The notes: a model not told the origin generated them from the letters alone. A stretch of 64,000 nt of DNA from VAXT01 sp963728535 (GCA_963728535.1 CAVSKK010000001.1:2542001-2606000), one strand, 5' to 3'; shown: positions 8,030 through 15,535, numbered from the stretch's first letter. Program-made: numbers and translations.

Positions 8030-8061
8030 CAAGAGGTCGGCTCTTGCGAGCCGACCTCTTG
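8030..8061 (-). terminator. Terminator hairpin for the superoxide dismutase gene
   Basis: CAAGAGGTCGGCTC (8030-8043) pairs perfectly with GAGCCGACCTCTTG (8048-8061) around a TTGC loop. It lies 8 bases past the sod stop codon on the minus strand. A 14-bp perfect stem is strong, though no T run follows. Confidence 0.7.
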
Positions 8062-8068
8062 ATGGTGT

Positions 8069-8698
8069 CTAGGTTGAGGCTGTTCGGACTTTGCCGATGG
8101 CCTTTTCGTAGCGCTCTGCTACTGCCGGCCAGTTGACGACGTTCCACCAGGCTTCGAGGTACTCGGGGCGCCGGTTCTGGTACTTGAGGTAGTAGGCGTG
8201 CTCCCACACGTCGATGCCGAGGAGGGGCTCGTCGGACTGCATGAGCGGCGAGTCCTGGTTGGCGGTCGAATAGAGGGCGAGGCCCGTTCCGTCGTGGACG
8301 AGCCACGTCCAGCCTGAGCCGAAGCGGTTGACGCCGCCATCGTTGATCGCCTTCTTCAGCTCGTCGAGCGAGCCGAAGACGTCGTTGATCGCGTCGCCCA
8401 GCTCGCCCTCCGGCTCGCCTCCTCCGTCCGGGCTCATGATCTCCCAGAAGAGGCTGTGGTTCGCGTGTCCGCCCGCGTTGTTGCGCAGGACTTTCTGCTT
8501 GTCCTCCGGGAACGTCTCGAGGATGGAGAGAACGTGCTCGACCGACTCGTGTGCCCAGTCGGTGTCCGCGAGCGCGGCGTTCGCCTTGTCGACGTAAGCC
8601 TGGTGATGCTTGTCGTGGTGGAGCTGCATCGTCTGCTCGTCGATGTGCGGCTCCAGCGCGTCGTAGTCGTAGGGGAGAGGCGGAACTTCGAAGGCCAT
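8069..8698 (-). CDS. sodA: Fe/Mn superoxide dismutase
   Basis: This enzyme turns superoxide into oxygen and hydrogen peroxide in the cytoplasm. The 209-residue product has the full family signature: PLPYDYDALEPHIDEQTM at the start, ligands His27, His81 (GGHANHSLFW), Asp163 and His167 (DVWEHAYYL), and Gly/Gln features nearer MnSOD. The ATG at 8698 follows an AAAGGAG site. The longer open frame to 8899 is non-coding. It is divergent from a second SOD-family gene, with a shared 124-base control region between them. The symbol reflects the family, and metal use (Mn or Fe) is not determined. Confidence 0.95.
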   Translation of the reverse strand: MAFEVPPLPYDYDALEPHIDEQTMQLHHDKHHQAYVDKANAALADTDWAHESVEHVLSILETFPEDKQKVLRNNAGGHANHSLFWEIMSPDGGGEPEGELGDAINDVFGSLDELKKAINDGGVNRFGSGWTWLVHDGTGLALYSTANQDSPLMQSDEPLLGIDVWEHAYYLKYQNRRPEYLEAWWNVVNWPAVAERYEKAIGKVRTAST

Positions 8699-8822
8699 CT
8701 CCAGCTCCTTTCGTATCGGCTGAGAGTTGAGGCTACACCCCCGGCGCAGGCTTGGCGGCGGCGCCCCAGAGGGCATGCGCGGTCTACTATGCTCGCCGCG
8801 CCTACTGCTGGAAGGAGCCGAC
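8699..8822. promoter_or_regulatory. Shared control region between divergent SOD-family genes
   Basis: All promoter and operator elements for the two oppositely directed sod genes must lie in these 124 bases. Ribosome sites are clear on both sides: AAAGGAG for the minus gene and GAAGGAG (8811-8817) for the plus gene. I cannot pick a convincing -35/-10 pair by eye. Confidence 0.4.
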
Positions 8823-9446
8823 TTGGCAACCCTTGTCTTCAACGCCGAAGAGATCGCACCGCGAGAGCTCAAGCCCGAGCTGTACGAGCTCGAAGGCATC
8901 TCGCGCGAAGCCGTCGAGGCCCACTACAAGCTCTACGAGGGCTACGTCGGAAAACGAAACGAGATCCTCGCCAAGCTTGCAGACGTCGACCTCGAAGCCG
9001 GAAACCAGGTCTACTCGGAGATTCGGGCGCTCAAGGTCGACCTCTCGTTTGCGATCGGCGGAGTCAAGAACCACGAGATCTACTTCGAGCATCTCGGCGG
9101 CGAAGGCGGGGATCCCAGCGGTCCGATCGGCGATCTGATCGAGCGCGACTTCGGGTCCGCGGCCGATTGGCGCGCCGATCTGAAGGCGACCGGTATGGGG
9201 GGCCGGGGTTGGGCGTGGACGGCGTACGACTGGGACGAGGGTCGCCTCTTCAACTACATCGGCGATGCGCAGAACACGTACCCGATCTGGAACGCGACGC
9301 CTTTGGTGGCGCTTGACGTCTACGAGCACGCGTATTTCCTCGACTACCGCACCGACCGGGCCTCCTACATCGATGTCTTCTTCGACAACCTCGACTGGGC
9401 GACCGTCAACGACTGGGTCTCGAAGTATGGGATTCCGCTGAAGTAG
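8823..9446 (+). CDS. Second Fe/Mn SOD-family protein with shifted first ligand
   Basis: The product has 207 residues with the SOD C-terminal domain intact (GGRGWAWTAYDWDEGRLFNY, then DVYEHAYFLDYR with Asp165 and His169). His84 in KNHEIYF matches the second ligand. The first ligand helix reads EAHYKLYEGYV. Aligned on the Tyr, the normal His position is Ala33 and His34 is one residue later, so metal binding may be altered. GAAGGAG (8811-8817) lies five bases before a TTG at 8823, which decides the start. It may be an active cambialistic SOD or a diverged paralogue. Its stop is in frame with plsY. Confidence 0.85.
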   Translation: MATLVFNAEEIAPRELKPELYELEGISREAVEAHYKLYEGYVGKRNEILAKLADVDLEAGNQVYSEIRALKVDLSFAIGGVKNHEIYFEHLGGEGGDPSGPIGDLIERDFGSAADWRADLKATGMGGRGWAWTAYDWDEGRLFNYIGDAQNTYPIWNATPLVALDVYEHAYFLDYRTDRASYIDVFFDNLDWATVNDWVSKYGIPLK

Positions 9447-9449
9447 CCG

Positions 9450-10058
9450 ACGATCGAGACGCTCGCCTTCACCATAGTCGGCTACCTCGTCGGCAGCCTC
9501 CCGTTCGGGTACTGGGTCGCCCGGCTCGCCCGGGGTGTGGACATTCGCACGGTCGGCAGCGGCAGCATCGGGGCGACGAACGTCTGGCGCGCAGTGGGTG
9601 CGCGCTATGCGATTCCGGTCATGCTGCTCGACATCCTCAAGGGGTTCGTTCCCGCTCTGATCGCAACGATGGCGGTAAGTCATGTCGCCGGTGCGCTGGC
9701 CGGCGGGGCGGCGATGCTCGGCCACTGGCGCCCGATCTTTCTCCGCTTCGCAAAGGGCGGGAAGACGGTCGCGACCTGCGGCGGTGCGCTTCTCGGGCTC
9801 GCGCCGATCGTTGGGCTGATCGGGATTGTCGTCTGGCTCGTGGTGTTCGCACTCGCCCGCTACGCCTCCGTGTCCTCGATCCTTGCCTCTCTGTCGTTGC
9901 CGATCGCCGCGCTCTTGCTCGGCGAGCCCTGGCCCGTGCTCGTCTTCACGAGCGCGGCAGCCGTCGGCGTGCTCCTTCTGCACCGCCCGAACCTCGCGCG
10001 CCTACGTGCGGGAACCGAGACCCGCGTGCAGTTGCGCCGGAAGACAGCCCGGGCTTAG
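9450..10058 (+). CDS. plsY: Acyl-phosphate:glycerol-3-phosphate acyltransferase PlsY
   Basis: PlsY transfers an acyl group from acyl-phosphate to glycerol-3-phosphate, the first step of membrane phospholipid synthesis. Family motifs are GSLPFGYWVARL, GVDIRTVGSGSIGATNVWR and GHWRPIFLRFAKGGKTVAT, with five membrane segments. The family N terminus (TIVGYLVGSLPFG) is coded from about 9471, upstream of the first normal start, the GTG at 9537. Between the SOD stop (9444-9446, same frame) and 9537 there is no ATG, GTG or TTG. ACG at 9450 or ATC at 9453 are the candidate starts. Start confidence is low but function is clear. Confidence 0.85.
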   Translation, partial: TIETLAFTIVGYLVGSLPFGYWVARLARGVDIRTVGSGSIGATNVWRAVGARYAIPVMLLDILKGFVPALIATMAVSHVAGALAGGAAMLGHWRPIFLRFAKGGKTVATCGGALLGLAPIVGLIGIVVWLVVFALARYASVSSILASLSLPIAALLLGEPWPVLVFTSAAAVGVLLLHRPNLARLRAGTETRVQLRRKTARA

Positions 10059-11036
10059 TCAGGCGCCGGCGAGCCACTCGCGCAGCTCGGTGTGGTGTTC
10101 GAGCGGGCCGCCCTGCTCGAGCTCGCGGCGCAACTCCCCGATCACGCCGTAGCGCTCGGCGAGCACGTCGTGCGTGTGGATCGTCTCGAGATTCAGCTGT
10201 CGCGAGAAGACGAAGTCGCCGTCGTCGAGAGCGGGGTACGTCTCGAGGACGCCCTTGAGGGCGAGGCGCACCGAGTCCTCCACGAAACGTGGCTGGAGGT
10301 GCGCGTGCTCGACGACGAAGAGCTCGTCCGGCCGCTTCAGGAGCTCGTAGACCGGCGCGCTCATGGAGCTTTCGACGATCGTCACGAGCTGCTCCGCGTC
10401 CACTCTCGTTTGCGTCCCGACGTACAGCGTTCCTCGCCCGCGCTGGTTGTGCGTCGCGAGCGGGACGAGCTCGAGGATCCGGTCGACGTCGTCGTCGGCG
10501 AAGCCGGCCTCGAGCAGGCGTTCGCTCGCGCGGCCGCGCACGAGGCCTTGCGCGCACGGGCAAGCGTTGATCCCCGCAGCCTCGACGCCCACGAGCCTGC
10601 GCACACCTTTCGCGGCCGCGGCGGCGATCCCGATCAGGCTGACCATCTCCTGGGTCGGAAGATCGGTGACCGGCGTCGTACGCGCGATCGGGTATCTGGC
10701 CGCGATCCGAACCTCTGCGCGCAGGGCCTCCTGACGCTCGACGATGTGGGTCGCGATGTGCTCCGCAAGCTCCTCGATGAGCAGCGACTCGCCGATCACG
10801 ACTTGCTCGATCGCCTCCTCGAAGAGCTCCGGGAAGCGGGACATGTGCACGCCCTTTTGATCGGGGTCGAGGTCGACTGTGCACTCGATGTCGGCGGCGA
10901 TCTGCTTCTCGTTGTCGCCGTACCTGATCCGGATCGCCTTGCTCACGCCGGTGACCCCGGCGCGCGAGAGTCCGAGCGGAACCTCGGGCACGGAAGCCTG
11001 GAGGTCGTTTTCGAGCAAACGTGAAAGGTCGTCCAT
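10059..11036 (-). CDS. folE2: GTP cyclohydrolase FolE2 (type IB)
   Basis: FolE2 converts GTP to 7,8-dihydroneopterin triphosphate, the entry step of folate synthesis, using a metal that can be Mn or Fe where zinc is scarce. The 325-residue product has the COG1469 pattern: VSKAIRIRYGDNEKQIAADIECTVDLD, HMSRFPELFEEAI, and the metal-ligand segment GINACPCAQGLVR. The later HNQRGRGTLYV and RFVEDSVR segments also match. The ATG at 11036 follows GGGGGAC. The open frame to 11162 runs into the divergent neighbour and is not used. It directly faces the end of plsY, with stop codons back to back. Confidence 0.93.
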   Translation of the reverse strand: MDDLSRLLENDLQASVPEVPLGLSRAGVTGVSKAIRIRYGDNEKQIAADIECTVDLDPDQKGVHMSRFPELFEEAIEQVVIGESLLIEELAEHIATHIVERQEALRAEVRIAARYPIARTTPVTDLPTQEMVSLIGIAAAAAKGVRRLVGVEAAGINACPCAQGLVRGRASERLLEAGFADDDVDRILELVPLATHNQRGRGTLYVGTQTRVDAEQLVTIVESSMSAPVYELLKRPDELFVVEHAHLQPRFVEDSVRLALKGVLETYPALDDGDFVFSRQLNLETIHTHDVLAERYGVIGELRRELEQGGPLEHHTELREWLAGA

Positions 11037-11072
11037 ACTTGTCCCCCGCACGCAACCGTACCAAGGGGATTC

Positions 11073-11654
11073 GTGGCCACTGAAAACAGCTTCTCCGGAT
11101 TCGTGTCGCTCGCCTGTCACGACCTGAGGACACCGCTCGCGACGGTTTCGGGCTTTGCGCACACGTTGCAGCGGACCGACGGGCTCGGGGAGCCTGCCGG
11201 CCGGTACGTCGAGATGATCCAGGCGGCCTCCGAGCAGATCGCGGAGCTCCTGGAGGAGCTCGGGCTCGTCGCTCGCCTCGAGGCCGGCAACTACGCGCCG
11301 AGCCTCGTGGAGGCGGACACGCTCGAGCTCGCCCGGTCTGCGGCGGCCCGACTCGGCGAGAAGGCGGGGGCCTCCGGTTCCGGGGCCGCAGTTCGGGTCG
11401 ATCGCGATGCCGTCGAGCGCGGGCTGGCGGGGCTAGCGCTCTGCGCCCTACGGCACGGCGCCCTCGAGCGCGTCGAGCTGACCGCGGATGGTCCGTCGGT
11501 TTGGATCGAGCCTGTGATCCCGAGCGCTGCTCCGATCGTGCTCGCCGATGACCTCAAAGACCTCCCAGCCGCCGCCGCCAGGCGCGTCGTGGAAGCGCTC
11601 GGCGGCGCGCTCGAGCTCGAAGGCGACCGCCTTCAGGTGCGCCTGCCGACGTAG
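11073..11654 (+). CDS. Orphan HisKA-domain protein with degenerate kinase domain
   Basis: The N terminus holds a clear histidine-kinase dimerisation and phosphoacceptor helix, SLACHDLRTPLATVSGFAHTL, with the phosphoacceptor His at residue 16, followed by a second helix to about residue 70. The remaining 120 residues occupy the place of the ATPase domain, but I cannot find the N box, the DxGxG motif or the G2 box. It has no sensor or membrane segment and no response regulator beside it. It could act as a phosphotransfer or dimerisation partner, or as a decayed kinase. The GTG start at 11073 follows AAGGGG. The gene diverges from folE2 across 36 bases. Confidence 0.7.
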   Translation: MATENSFSGFVSLACHDLRTPLATVSGFAHTLQRTDGLGEPAGRYVEMIQAASEQIAELLEELGLVARLEAGNYAPSLVEADTLELARSAAARLGEKAGASGSGAAVRVDRDAVERGLAGLALCALRHGALERVELTADGPSVWIEPVIPSAAPIVLADDLKDLPAAAARRVVEALGGALELEGDRLQVRLPT

Positions 11655-11672
11655 CCAGGTCCAGTTCCGCCT

Positions 11673-11697
11673 TGTCCCGGGATCAGGTCCCGGGACA
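11673..11697. terminator. Bidirectional terminator between convergent genes
   Basis: TGTCCCGGGA (11673-11682) pairs perfectly with TCCCGGGACA (11688-11697) around TCAGG. It lies in the 63-base gap between the HisKA protein gene and the facing DNA glycosylase gene, and can serve both. Confidence 0.7.
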
Positions 11698-11717
11698 GGT
11701 TCGCAATGGCGCGGCGC

Positions 11718-12545
11718 TCACCGCAGGAGGCGCGAGAGGCGGCGGTCCTTCAGGACCCGGCCGCCGGTCTGGCACTCGGGGCAGTAGTAGATCGTGTGCT
11801 CCTCGAAGTCGACCTGCGCGATCGGTGTCGCGCAGACGTGGCACGGCTTGTCGAGGGCGCGGTGGACGCGGTAGGTGCGCCCGTCGTTTGCCCCGCTCTC
11901 GCGCAGGGCCAGACCGCGCTCGAGCTCCGAGTCGATCGCGCCGGCGAGCCGTTCGACCTCTTCCGGCGTCAGGTCCTTCGAAAGCGCGTACGGCGAGAGC
12001 TTCGCAGCGTGGAGGATCTCGTTCGCCCATGCGCGGCCGATGCCGGCGATGACCCGCTGGTCTCGGAGCAGCGAGTGCAGCCTCCGCGACTCCGAGCCCA
12101 GGATCTCGCCCAGGCGTTCTGCGCCCAGGCCAAGCGCCTCGGGGCCGAGGTGCACGAGCTCCGCCTCGGCCTCCTCGGGCGTGAGCAGCCAGACCCCGGC
12201 ACGTTTCTTCTTCCCGGCTTCCGTCAGCACGAGCTCGGCGCCACCTTCGAAGCGAAGGCGGAAGGCCGGCGTCTTCGGCCCCTTCTCTCCCGCACTGAGG
12301 TACTTCAGGCGCCCGGCGGTCATCAGGTGGACGAGCAGGACGAGCTCGCCGTCGTCGGTGGGAAAGAGAAGACGCTTCGCGCGGCGCTTCGCTCCGGACA
12401 GGCGCCGGCCCTCCAGGGCCGCGAGCGGTGGGTCGATCGTCTTCAGCGTCGCGATGTGCGCAGGTCCGGCCTTCTCGATCGGAAAGGCCGAGACCTGGCC
12501 GTCGAGGGCCCGTCTCCAGGCCTCCATCTCGGGCAGCTCCGGCAC
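11718..12545 (-). CDS. Formamidopyrimidine-DNA glycosylase / endonuclease VIII family protein
   Basis: This bifunctional base-excision repair enzyme removes oxidised bases and nicks abasic sites. The product starts PELPEMEAWRR after the initiator, giving the catalytic Pro and Glu. It has the GAKRRAKRLLF region with the conserved Lys, an H2TH domain (LLRDQRVIAGIGRAWANEIL) and a C-terminal zinc finger (CHVCATP, CPECQTGGR). The start is GTG at 12545, fixed because Pro must be residue 2. Length is 275, typical. Fpg and Nei subtypes are hard to separate by eye, so I give no symbol. Confidence 0.92.
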   Translation of the reverse strand: MPELPEMEAWRRALDGQVSAFPIEKAGPAHIATLKTIDPPLAALEGRRLSGAKRRAKRLLFPTDDGELVLLVHLMTAGRLKYLSAGEKGPKTPAFRLRFEGGAELVLTEAGKKKRAGVWLLTPEEAEAELVHLGPEALGLGAERLGEILGSESRRLHSLLRDQRVIAGIGRAWANEILHAAKLSPYALSKDLTPEEVERLAGAIDSELERGLALRESGANDGRTYRVHRALDKPCHVCATPIAQVDFEEHTIYYCPECQTGGRVLKDRRLSRLLR

Positions 12546-12557
12546 TAGTCTTTCCCC

Positions 12558-13416
12558 ATGGCTGAGCCGATCAGAGTAGCCGTGCGCCGGGGCGGGACGG
12601 TCGAATCGATGCACCGCGTCCACGCAGTCGCCGTTCGTGACGGGAACGTCGTCGCATTCGCCGGCGATCCCGGGTTCGCCACCTTCATGCGCTCCGCGGC
12701 GAAGCCGATGCAGGCCGTGCCCCTGGCCAGGGAACGCGACGACCTCGACGAGCGCGACCTCGCGATTGCCTCGGCCTCTCACCTGGCCGACGAGGCGCAG
12801 CTCGCGGCCGTGCAGGCTCTCCTCGACAAGGCTCCGGCCACGGAAGACGACCTCGAGTGCGGCCCGTTCGAGGGCTCGAAGCTCAAGCACAACTGCTCGG
12901 GGAAGCATGCGGGAATGCTCGCCCTCTGCCGGGTGAAGGGCTGGCCGCTCGAGGGATACCGGCTCGCTGATCATCCTTGCCAGCAGGCGATGCTGGCCGA
13001 GGTCGTACGACCTCGCCGGATCTGATCCGGTGGCGACGGCGATCGACGGCTGCGGCGTCATCACGTTTGCCCTGCCGATTCAGGCGATGGCGACGGCGTT
13101 CACGCGCATCGACGAGAGAGTCGCCGGTGCGATGCGCGCGCATCCCGAGCTGATCCGGGGGCCGCGGGGCCTCGATACGAATCTCATGCAGGCGTTTCCC
13201 GGCTGGACCGCAAAGGGCGGCGCCGAGGGGCTGCTGTGCGCAGCGTCGCCCGATGGCCTCGGTCTCGCGCTCAAGGTCGAGGACGGCTCGACCCGCGCAC
13301 TCCGTCCCGCGCTTGGCTCATTCCTGGACGCCCTCGGCTTCGACGGCTCCGCGTTCGGTTCGGTGCCCATTAGCAACAGTCGAAACGAGGTCGTCGGCGA
13401 GCTCGCAAGCTGTTGA
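12558..13416 (+). pseudogene. L-asparaginase II family gene with a single-base frameshift
   Basis: The reading frame begins at the ATG at 12558 (MAEPIRVAVRRGGTVESMHR) and shows the asparaginase II (PF06089-type) motifs FMRSAAKPMQAVPL, KHNCSGKHAGMLALC and HPCQQAML. It then hits a stop at 13023-13025. The family sequence continues without loss in the +1 frame (DLAGSDPVATAIDGCGV, then FALP, LDTNLMQAFPG, KGGAEGL) to 13416. One extra base near 13003-13010 explains everything. If it is a sequencing artefact the gene is intact, about 285 residues, and hydrolyses asparagine. If it is real the gene is dead. Confidence 0.85.
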
Positions 13417-13544
13417 AAAAAACTCTTCACAGTCCTGTGGATAGGTGTTAAGTTCCAAACCGTCTTGAGGAGAGCCGGGGGCGGGATGAACCGGCTTTTT
13501 GCGTTCCTGGGGTTCCGTCCACCGAAGCGCGAAAGAGAGGTCAA
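13417..13544 (+). promoter_or_regulatory. Probable promoter region of the principal sigma factor gene
   Basis: This 128-base gap holds the locally AT-rich stretch CTTCACAGTCCTGTGG followed by ATAGGTGTTAAGTTCC. TTCACA (13426-13431) and TTAAGT (13448-13453) are 16 bases apart and could be -35 and -10 elements. They do not match consensus well, so the assignment is tentative. A TTGAAA at 13413 overlaps the upstream stop codon. Confidence 0.35.
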
Positions 13545-14639
13545 TTGCTCACAGTCGACATCTCCCTCCCGGACGTCGAGGAACTCCACAAGCTCGTACA
13601 GGACGGAACGAACAAAGGCTTTCTCACCTACGACGAGATCGTCGCGGGGCTCGAAGAGGTCGACCTCTCCAAGGAACAGATCGAAGACTTCTACACGTAC
13701 CTCATCGACCACTCGATCGAGTTGGTCGAAGGGGAACAGCACAAGCATCCGCCGCACGAGCAGCCGGCGCTGGCCGAAGAGGAGAAGGGCCCGAAGCTCG
13801 ACCTCTCCGTCGAGCCCTCGCTCGACTCGCTACGGCTCTATCTGCGAGAGATCGGAAAGGTGCCGCTGCTGACCGCCGACCAGGAGGTCTACCTGGCCAA
13901 GCGGATCGAGCGAGGCGACATGTTCGCGAAGACGCACATGATCGAGGCGAACCTCCGTCTCGTCGTCTCGATTGCGAAGAGCTACCTCGGCCGCGGTCTT
14001 TCGTTCCTCGACCTGATCCAGGAGGGCTCGCTCGGGCTCATCCGCGCGGTGGAGAAGTTCGACTACCGCAAGGGCTACAAGTTCTCGACCTACGCCACGT
14101 GGTGGATCCGCCAGGCGGTCACGCGCGCGATCGCCGACAAGGCGCGGACGATCCGGATTCCTGTCCACATGGTCGAGAAGCTGAACAAGGTCGTGCACAT
14201 CGAGCGCCAACTCGTCCAGCGCCTCGGCCGCGAGCCGCAGCCGGAGGAGATCGCGACGGAGCTCGAGATGACCCCCGAAGAGGTACGCGAGATCCTGCGC
14301 ATGGCCCAGCTGCCCGTTTCCCTCGAGAAGCCGATCGGCGAGGAGGAGGAATCGGAGCTCGGCGACTTCGTTCAGGACGAGCAGGCCGAGTCCCCGTTCG
14401 ACACGGCATCGGTGTCGCTTCGTCGCGAGGACATCGAGCGGGCGCTCGACTCGCTTCCCGAACGCGAGCGTCAGGTGATCGAGCTGCGCTTCGGGCTCAC
14501 CGGCGCACAGCCGTGCACCCTCGAGGAAGTCGGCCGCGCCTTCGGCGTCACACGTGAGCGCATCCGACAGATCGAGAACAACACGCTCAAGCGCCTCGAG
14601 ACCCTGCCGGAAGCACAGGGCCTCCGCGACAGCGGCTAG
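13545..14639 (+). CDS. rpoD: Principal RNA polymerase sigma factor (sigma-70, RpoD-like)
   Basis: The 364-residue product has every region of a group 1 sigma factor. There is a short acidic region 1.1 (about 1-80), region 1.2 (SLRLYLREIGKVPLLT), regions 2.1-2.4 (NLRLVVSIAKSYLGRGLSF through FSTYATWWIRQAVTRAI), region 3, and region 4.2 (CTLEEVGRAFGVTRERIRQ). It directs housekeeping transcription by recognising -10 and -35 elements. The start is a TTG at 13545 with AGAGAGG four bases before it. No long region 1 extension is seen, as in many actinobacterial SigA proteins. Confidence 0.95.
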   Translation: MLTVDISLPDVEELHKLVQDGTNKGFLTYDEIVAGLEEVDLSKEQIEDFYTYLIDHSIELVEGEQHKHPPHEQPALAEEEKGPKLDLSVEPSLDSLRLYLREIGKVPLLTADQEVYLAKRIERGDMFAKTHMIEANLRLVVSIAKSYLGRGLSFLDLIQEGSLGLIRAVEKFDYRKGYKFSTYATWWIRQAVTRAIADKARTIRIPVHMVEKLNKVVHIERQLVQRLGREPQPEEIATELEMTPEEVREILRMAQLPVSLEKPIGEEEESELGDFVQDEQAESPFDTASVSLRREDIERALDSLPERERQVIELRFGLTGAQPCTLEEVGRAFGVTRERIRQIENNTLKRLETLPEAQGLRDSG

Positions 14640-14677
14640 TAGCCGAAGAAAGTCCGGCGCGGGTGAGCGCGAGGTCG

Positions 14678-14836
14678 TTAGGACGGCTCTGCGGCGCGCT
14701 TGTACGGGACGAACAGGCGGCAGTGCGGACATTTGAAGCCCGGTCGCGGCTGGTCTTCGGCTCCCACGAGCTCACCGCGGAACGGCTTCTTGCAATGCGG
14801 GCAGATGACCTCGTGCGAGGTGGGGGCGTAGGTCAT
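14678..14836 (-). CDS. 52-aa double CPHC zinc-ribbon protein
   Basis: A short frame between rpoD and the lipoprotein gene encodes MTYAPTSHEVICPHCKKPF, a 16-residue linker, then FKCPHCRLFVPYKR. The paired CPHC motifs at residues 12-15 and 36-39 would bind one zinc as a small ribbon. The stop (TAA, 14678-14680) is 38 bases from the rpoD stop, in convergent orientation. Such mini zinc ribbons often bind nucleic acid or polymerase, but the role here is unknown. Conserved Cys spacing and a clean start make it more likely real than chance. Confidence 0.7.
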   Translation of the reverse strand: MTYAPTSHEVICPHCKKPFRGELVGAEDQPRPGFKCPHCRLFVPYKRAAEPS

Positions 14837-14878
14837 CCCGCCGACGGTACCAGTGGGCCTCTCCGCACCGCCGGAAAC

Positions 14879-15346
14879 TCAGGCTCCGCCGGGGCAGCGA
14901 CCCGCCTGATACGCGGAAACCGCCGAGTCGCTGAGGACCCAGTTCCACCGGTCCGCGACGTTGATCTCGTGATTGACGAACGTGATCGCCGTGCCCGCGT
15001 CTGAGGTGATCCGCACTCTCACCGCCTTCGCCTTCTGCTCGCCGGCGTCCGGGACCTGAATCGGATCGTCGAAGACGTCGAGGATCTCGATCGAGTCGAG
15101 CTGGCCGACGGGGATCGTGCTCGCGGCGCAGTCAGAGAACTGCGAGCGGGAAACGATCTTCTTGTAAGCGGGATGAAGCGTGTCGTAGGCCTCCCCGAAA
15201 TCGCCGTTGTAGAGACCTTCGAGATATTCGACCTGGGCGCGACCCGCCGGGGTGGTCGCGGGATCGACGTCGCCGCCGCAACCCGCAAGCGCGAGTGTCG
15301 CCAGAAGCACTGGGAAGAGGTACCGCACCACCCCATGATCGCTCAT
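14879..15346 (-). CDS. Putative lipoprotein, 155 aa
   Basis: The start at 15346 gives a lipoprotein signal peptide, YLFPVLLATLALAGCGGD, with lipobox LAGC, so the mature protein is likely anchored to the outer face of the membrane. The body (residues 25-155) resembles the NTF2-like or Mce-accessory style small domains that begin VEYLEGLYNGDFGEAYDTLHPAY. It contains two further Cys (DCA and GRCPGG) that could form a disulfide. The upstream region holds phased heptamers like those at the neighbouring mprA-htrA promoter. A role in the same envelope response is possible. Confidence 0.75.
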   Translation of the reverse strand: MSDHGVVRYLFPVLLATLALAGCGGDVDPATTPAGRAQVEYLEGLYNGDFGEAYDTLHPAYKKIVSRSQFSDCAASTIPVGQLDSIEILDVFDDPIQVPDAGEQKAKAVRVRITSDAGTAITFVNHEINVADRWNWVLSDSAVSAYQAGRCPGGA

Positions 15347-15399
15347 GGGCGGGACGGGATCAGATGCTACCGCGCGAGGAAGGACCCGGGTGAAACATC

Positions 15400-15433
15400 G
15401 ACACCGCTGAGGGCCGCGACCCCCAGCGGTGTC
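15400..15433 (-). terminator. Hairpin between the kinase gene and the lipoprotein gene
   Basis: GACACCGCTG (15400-15409) pairs with CAGCGGTGTC (15424-15433), with further inner GGG/CCC pairs. It may terminate the kinase/regulator transcript, or form a leader structure of the lipoprotein mRNA that begins translation at 15346. Confidence 0.55.
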
Positions 15434-15506
15434 CACAGGTCATTCAAAGGCCTCGTTCAGGGTGAGGGGACGAGGTCCTCATGCCGACTATGAAAGCGGC
15501 CTGACG

Positions 15507-15535
15507 TGAGAGAGACGTGAGAAATCCTTAAGGGC
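15507..15535 (-). promoter_or_regulatory. Three 11-bp-phased heptamers upstream of the lipoprotein gene
   Basis: Read on the minus strand, GCCCTTA (15535-15529), TTTCTCA (15524-15518) and TCTCTCA (15513-15507) start exactly 11 bases apart. They resemble the GTTCTTA/GTTCTCA heptamers at the mprA-htrA promoter, so they are a candidate weaker site for the same OmpR-family regulator. The most upstream copy overlaps the kinase stop codon. Confidence 0.4.

Larger units (their letters stand above)
7750..8068. other. Intergenic region between cupredoxin-like gene and sodA
   Basis: This 319-base gap separates convergent genes. Beyond the two terminators annotated in it, the central part (about 7830-8025) is GC-rich with imperfect inverted segments such as GGGGAAACCCCTGGTTCCCCC. 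I see no open frame with family similarity, no tRNA and no repeat array. Confidence 0.5.

Noticed and set aside
8802..9983. A 393-codon minus-strand open frame across the second SOD and plsY
   Set aside because: It is antisense to two clear genes, with Arg/Asp/Glu-rich composition and no family similarity.
8823..10058. SOD-PlsY fusion by TAG read-through
   Set aside because: The frames match, but a soluble SOD joined to a membrane acyltransferase is unlikely. A rare start codon or a sequence error is simpler.
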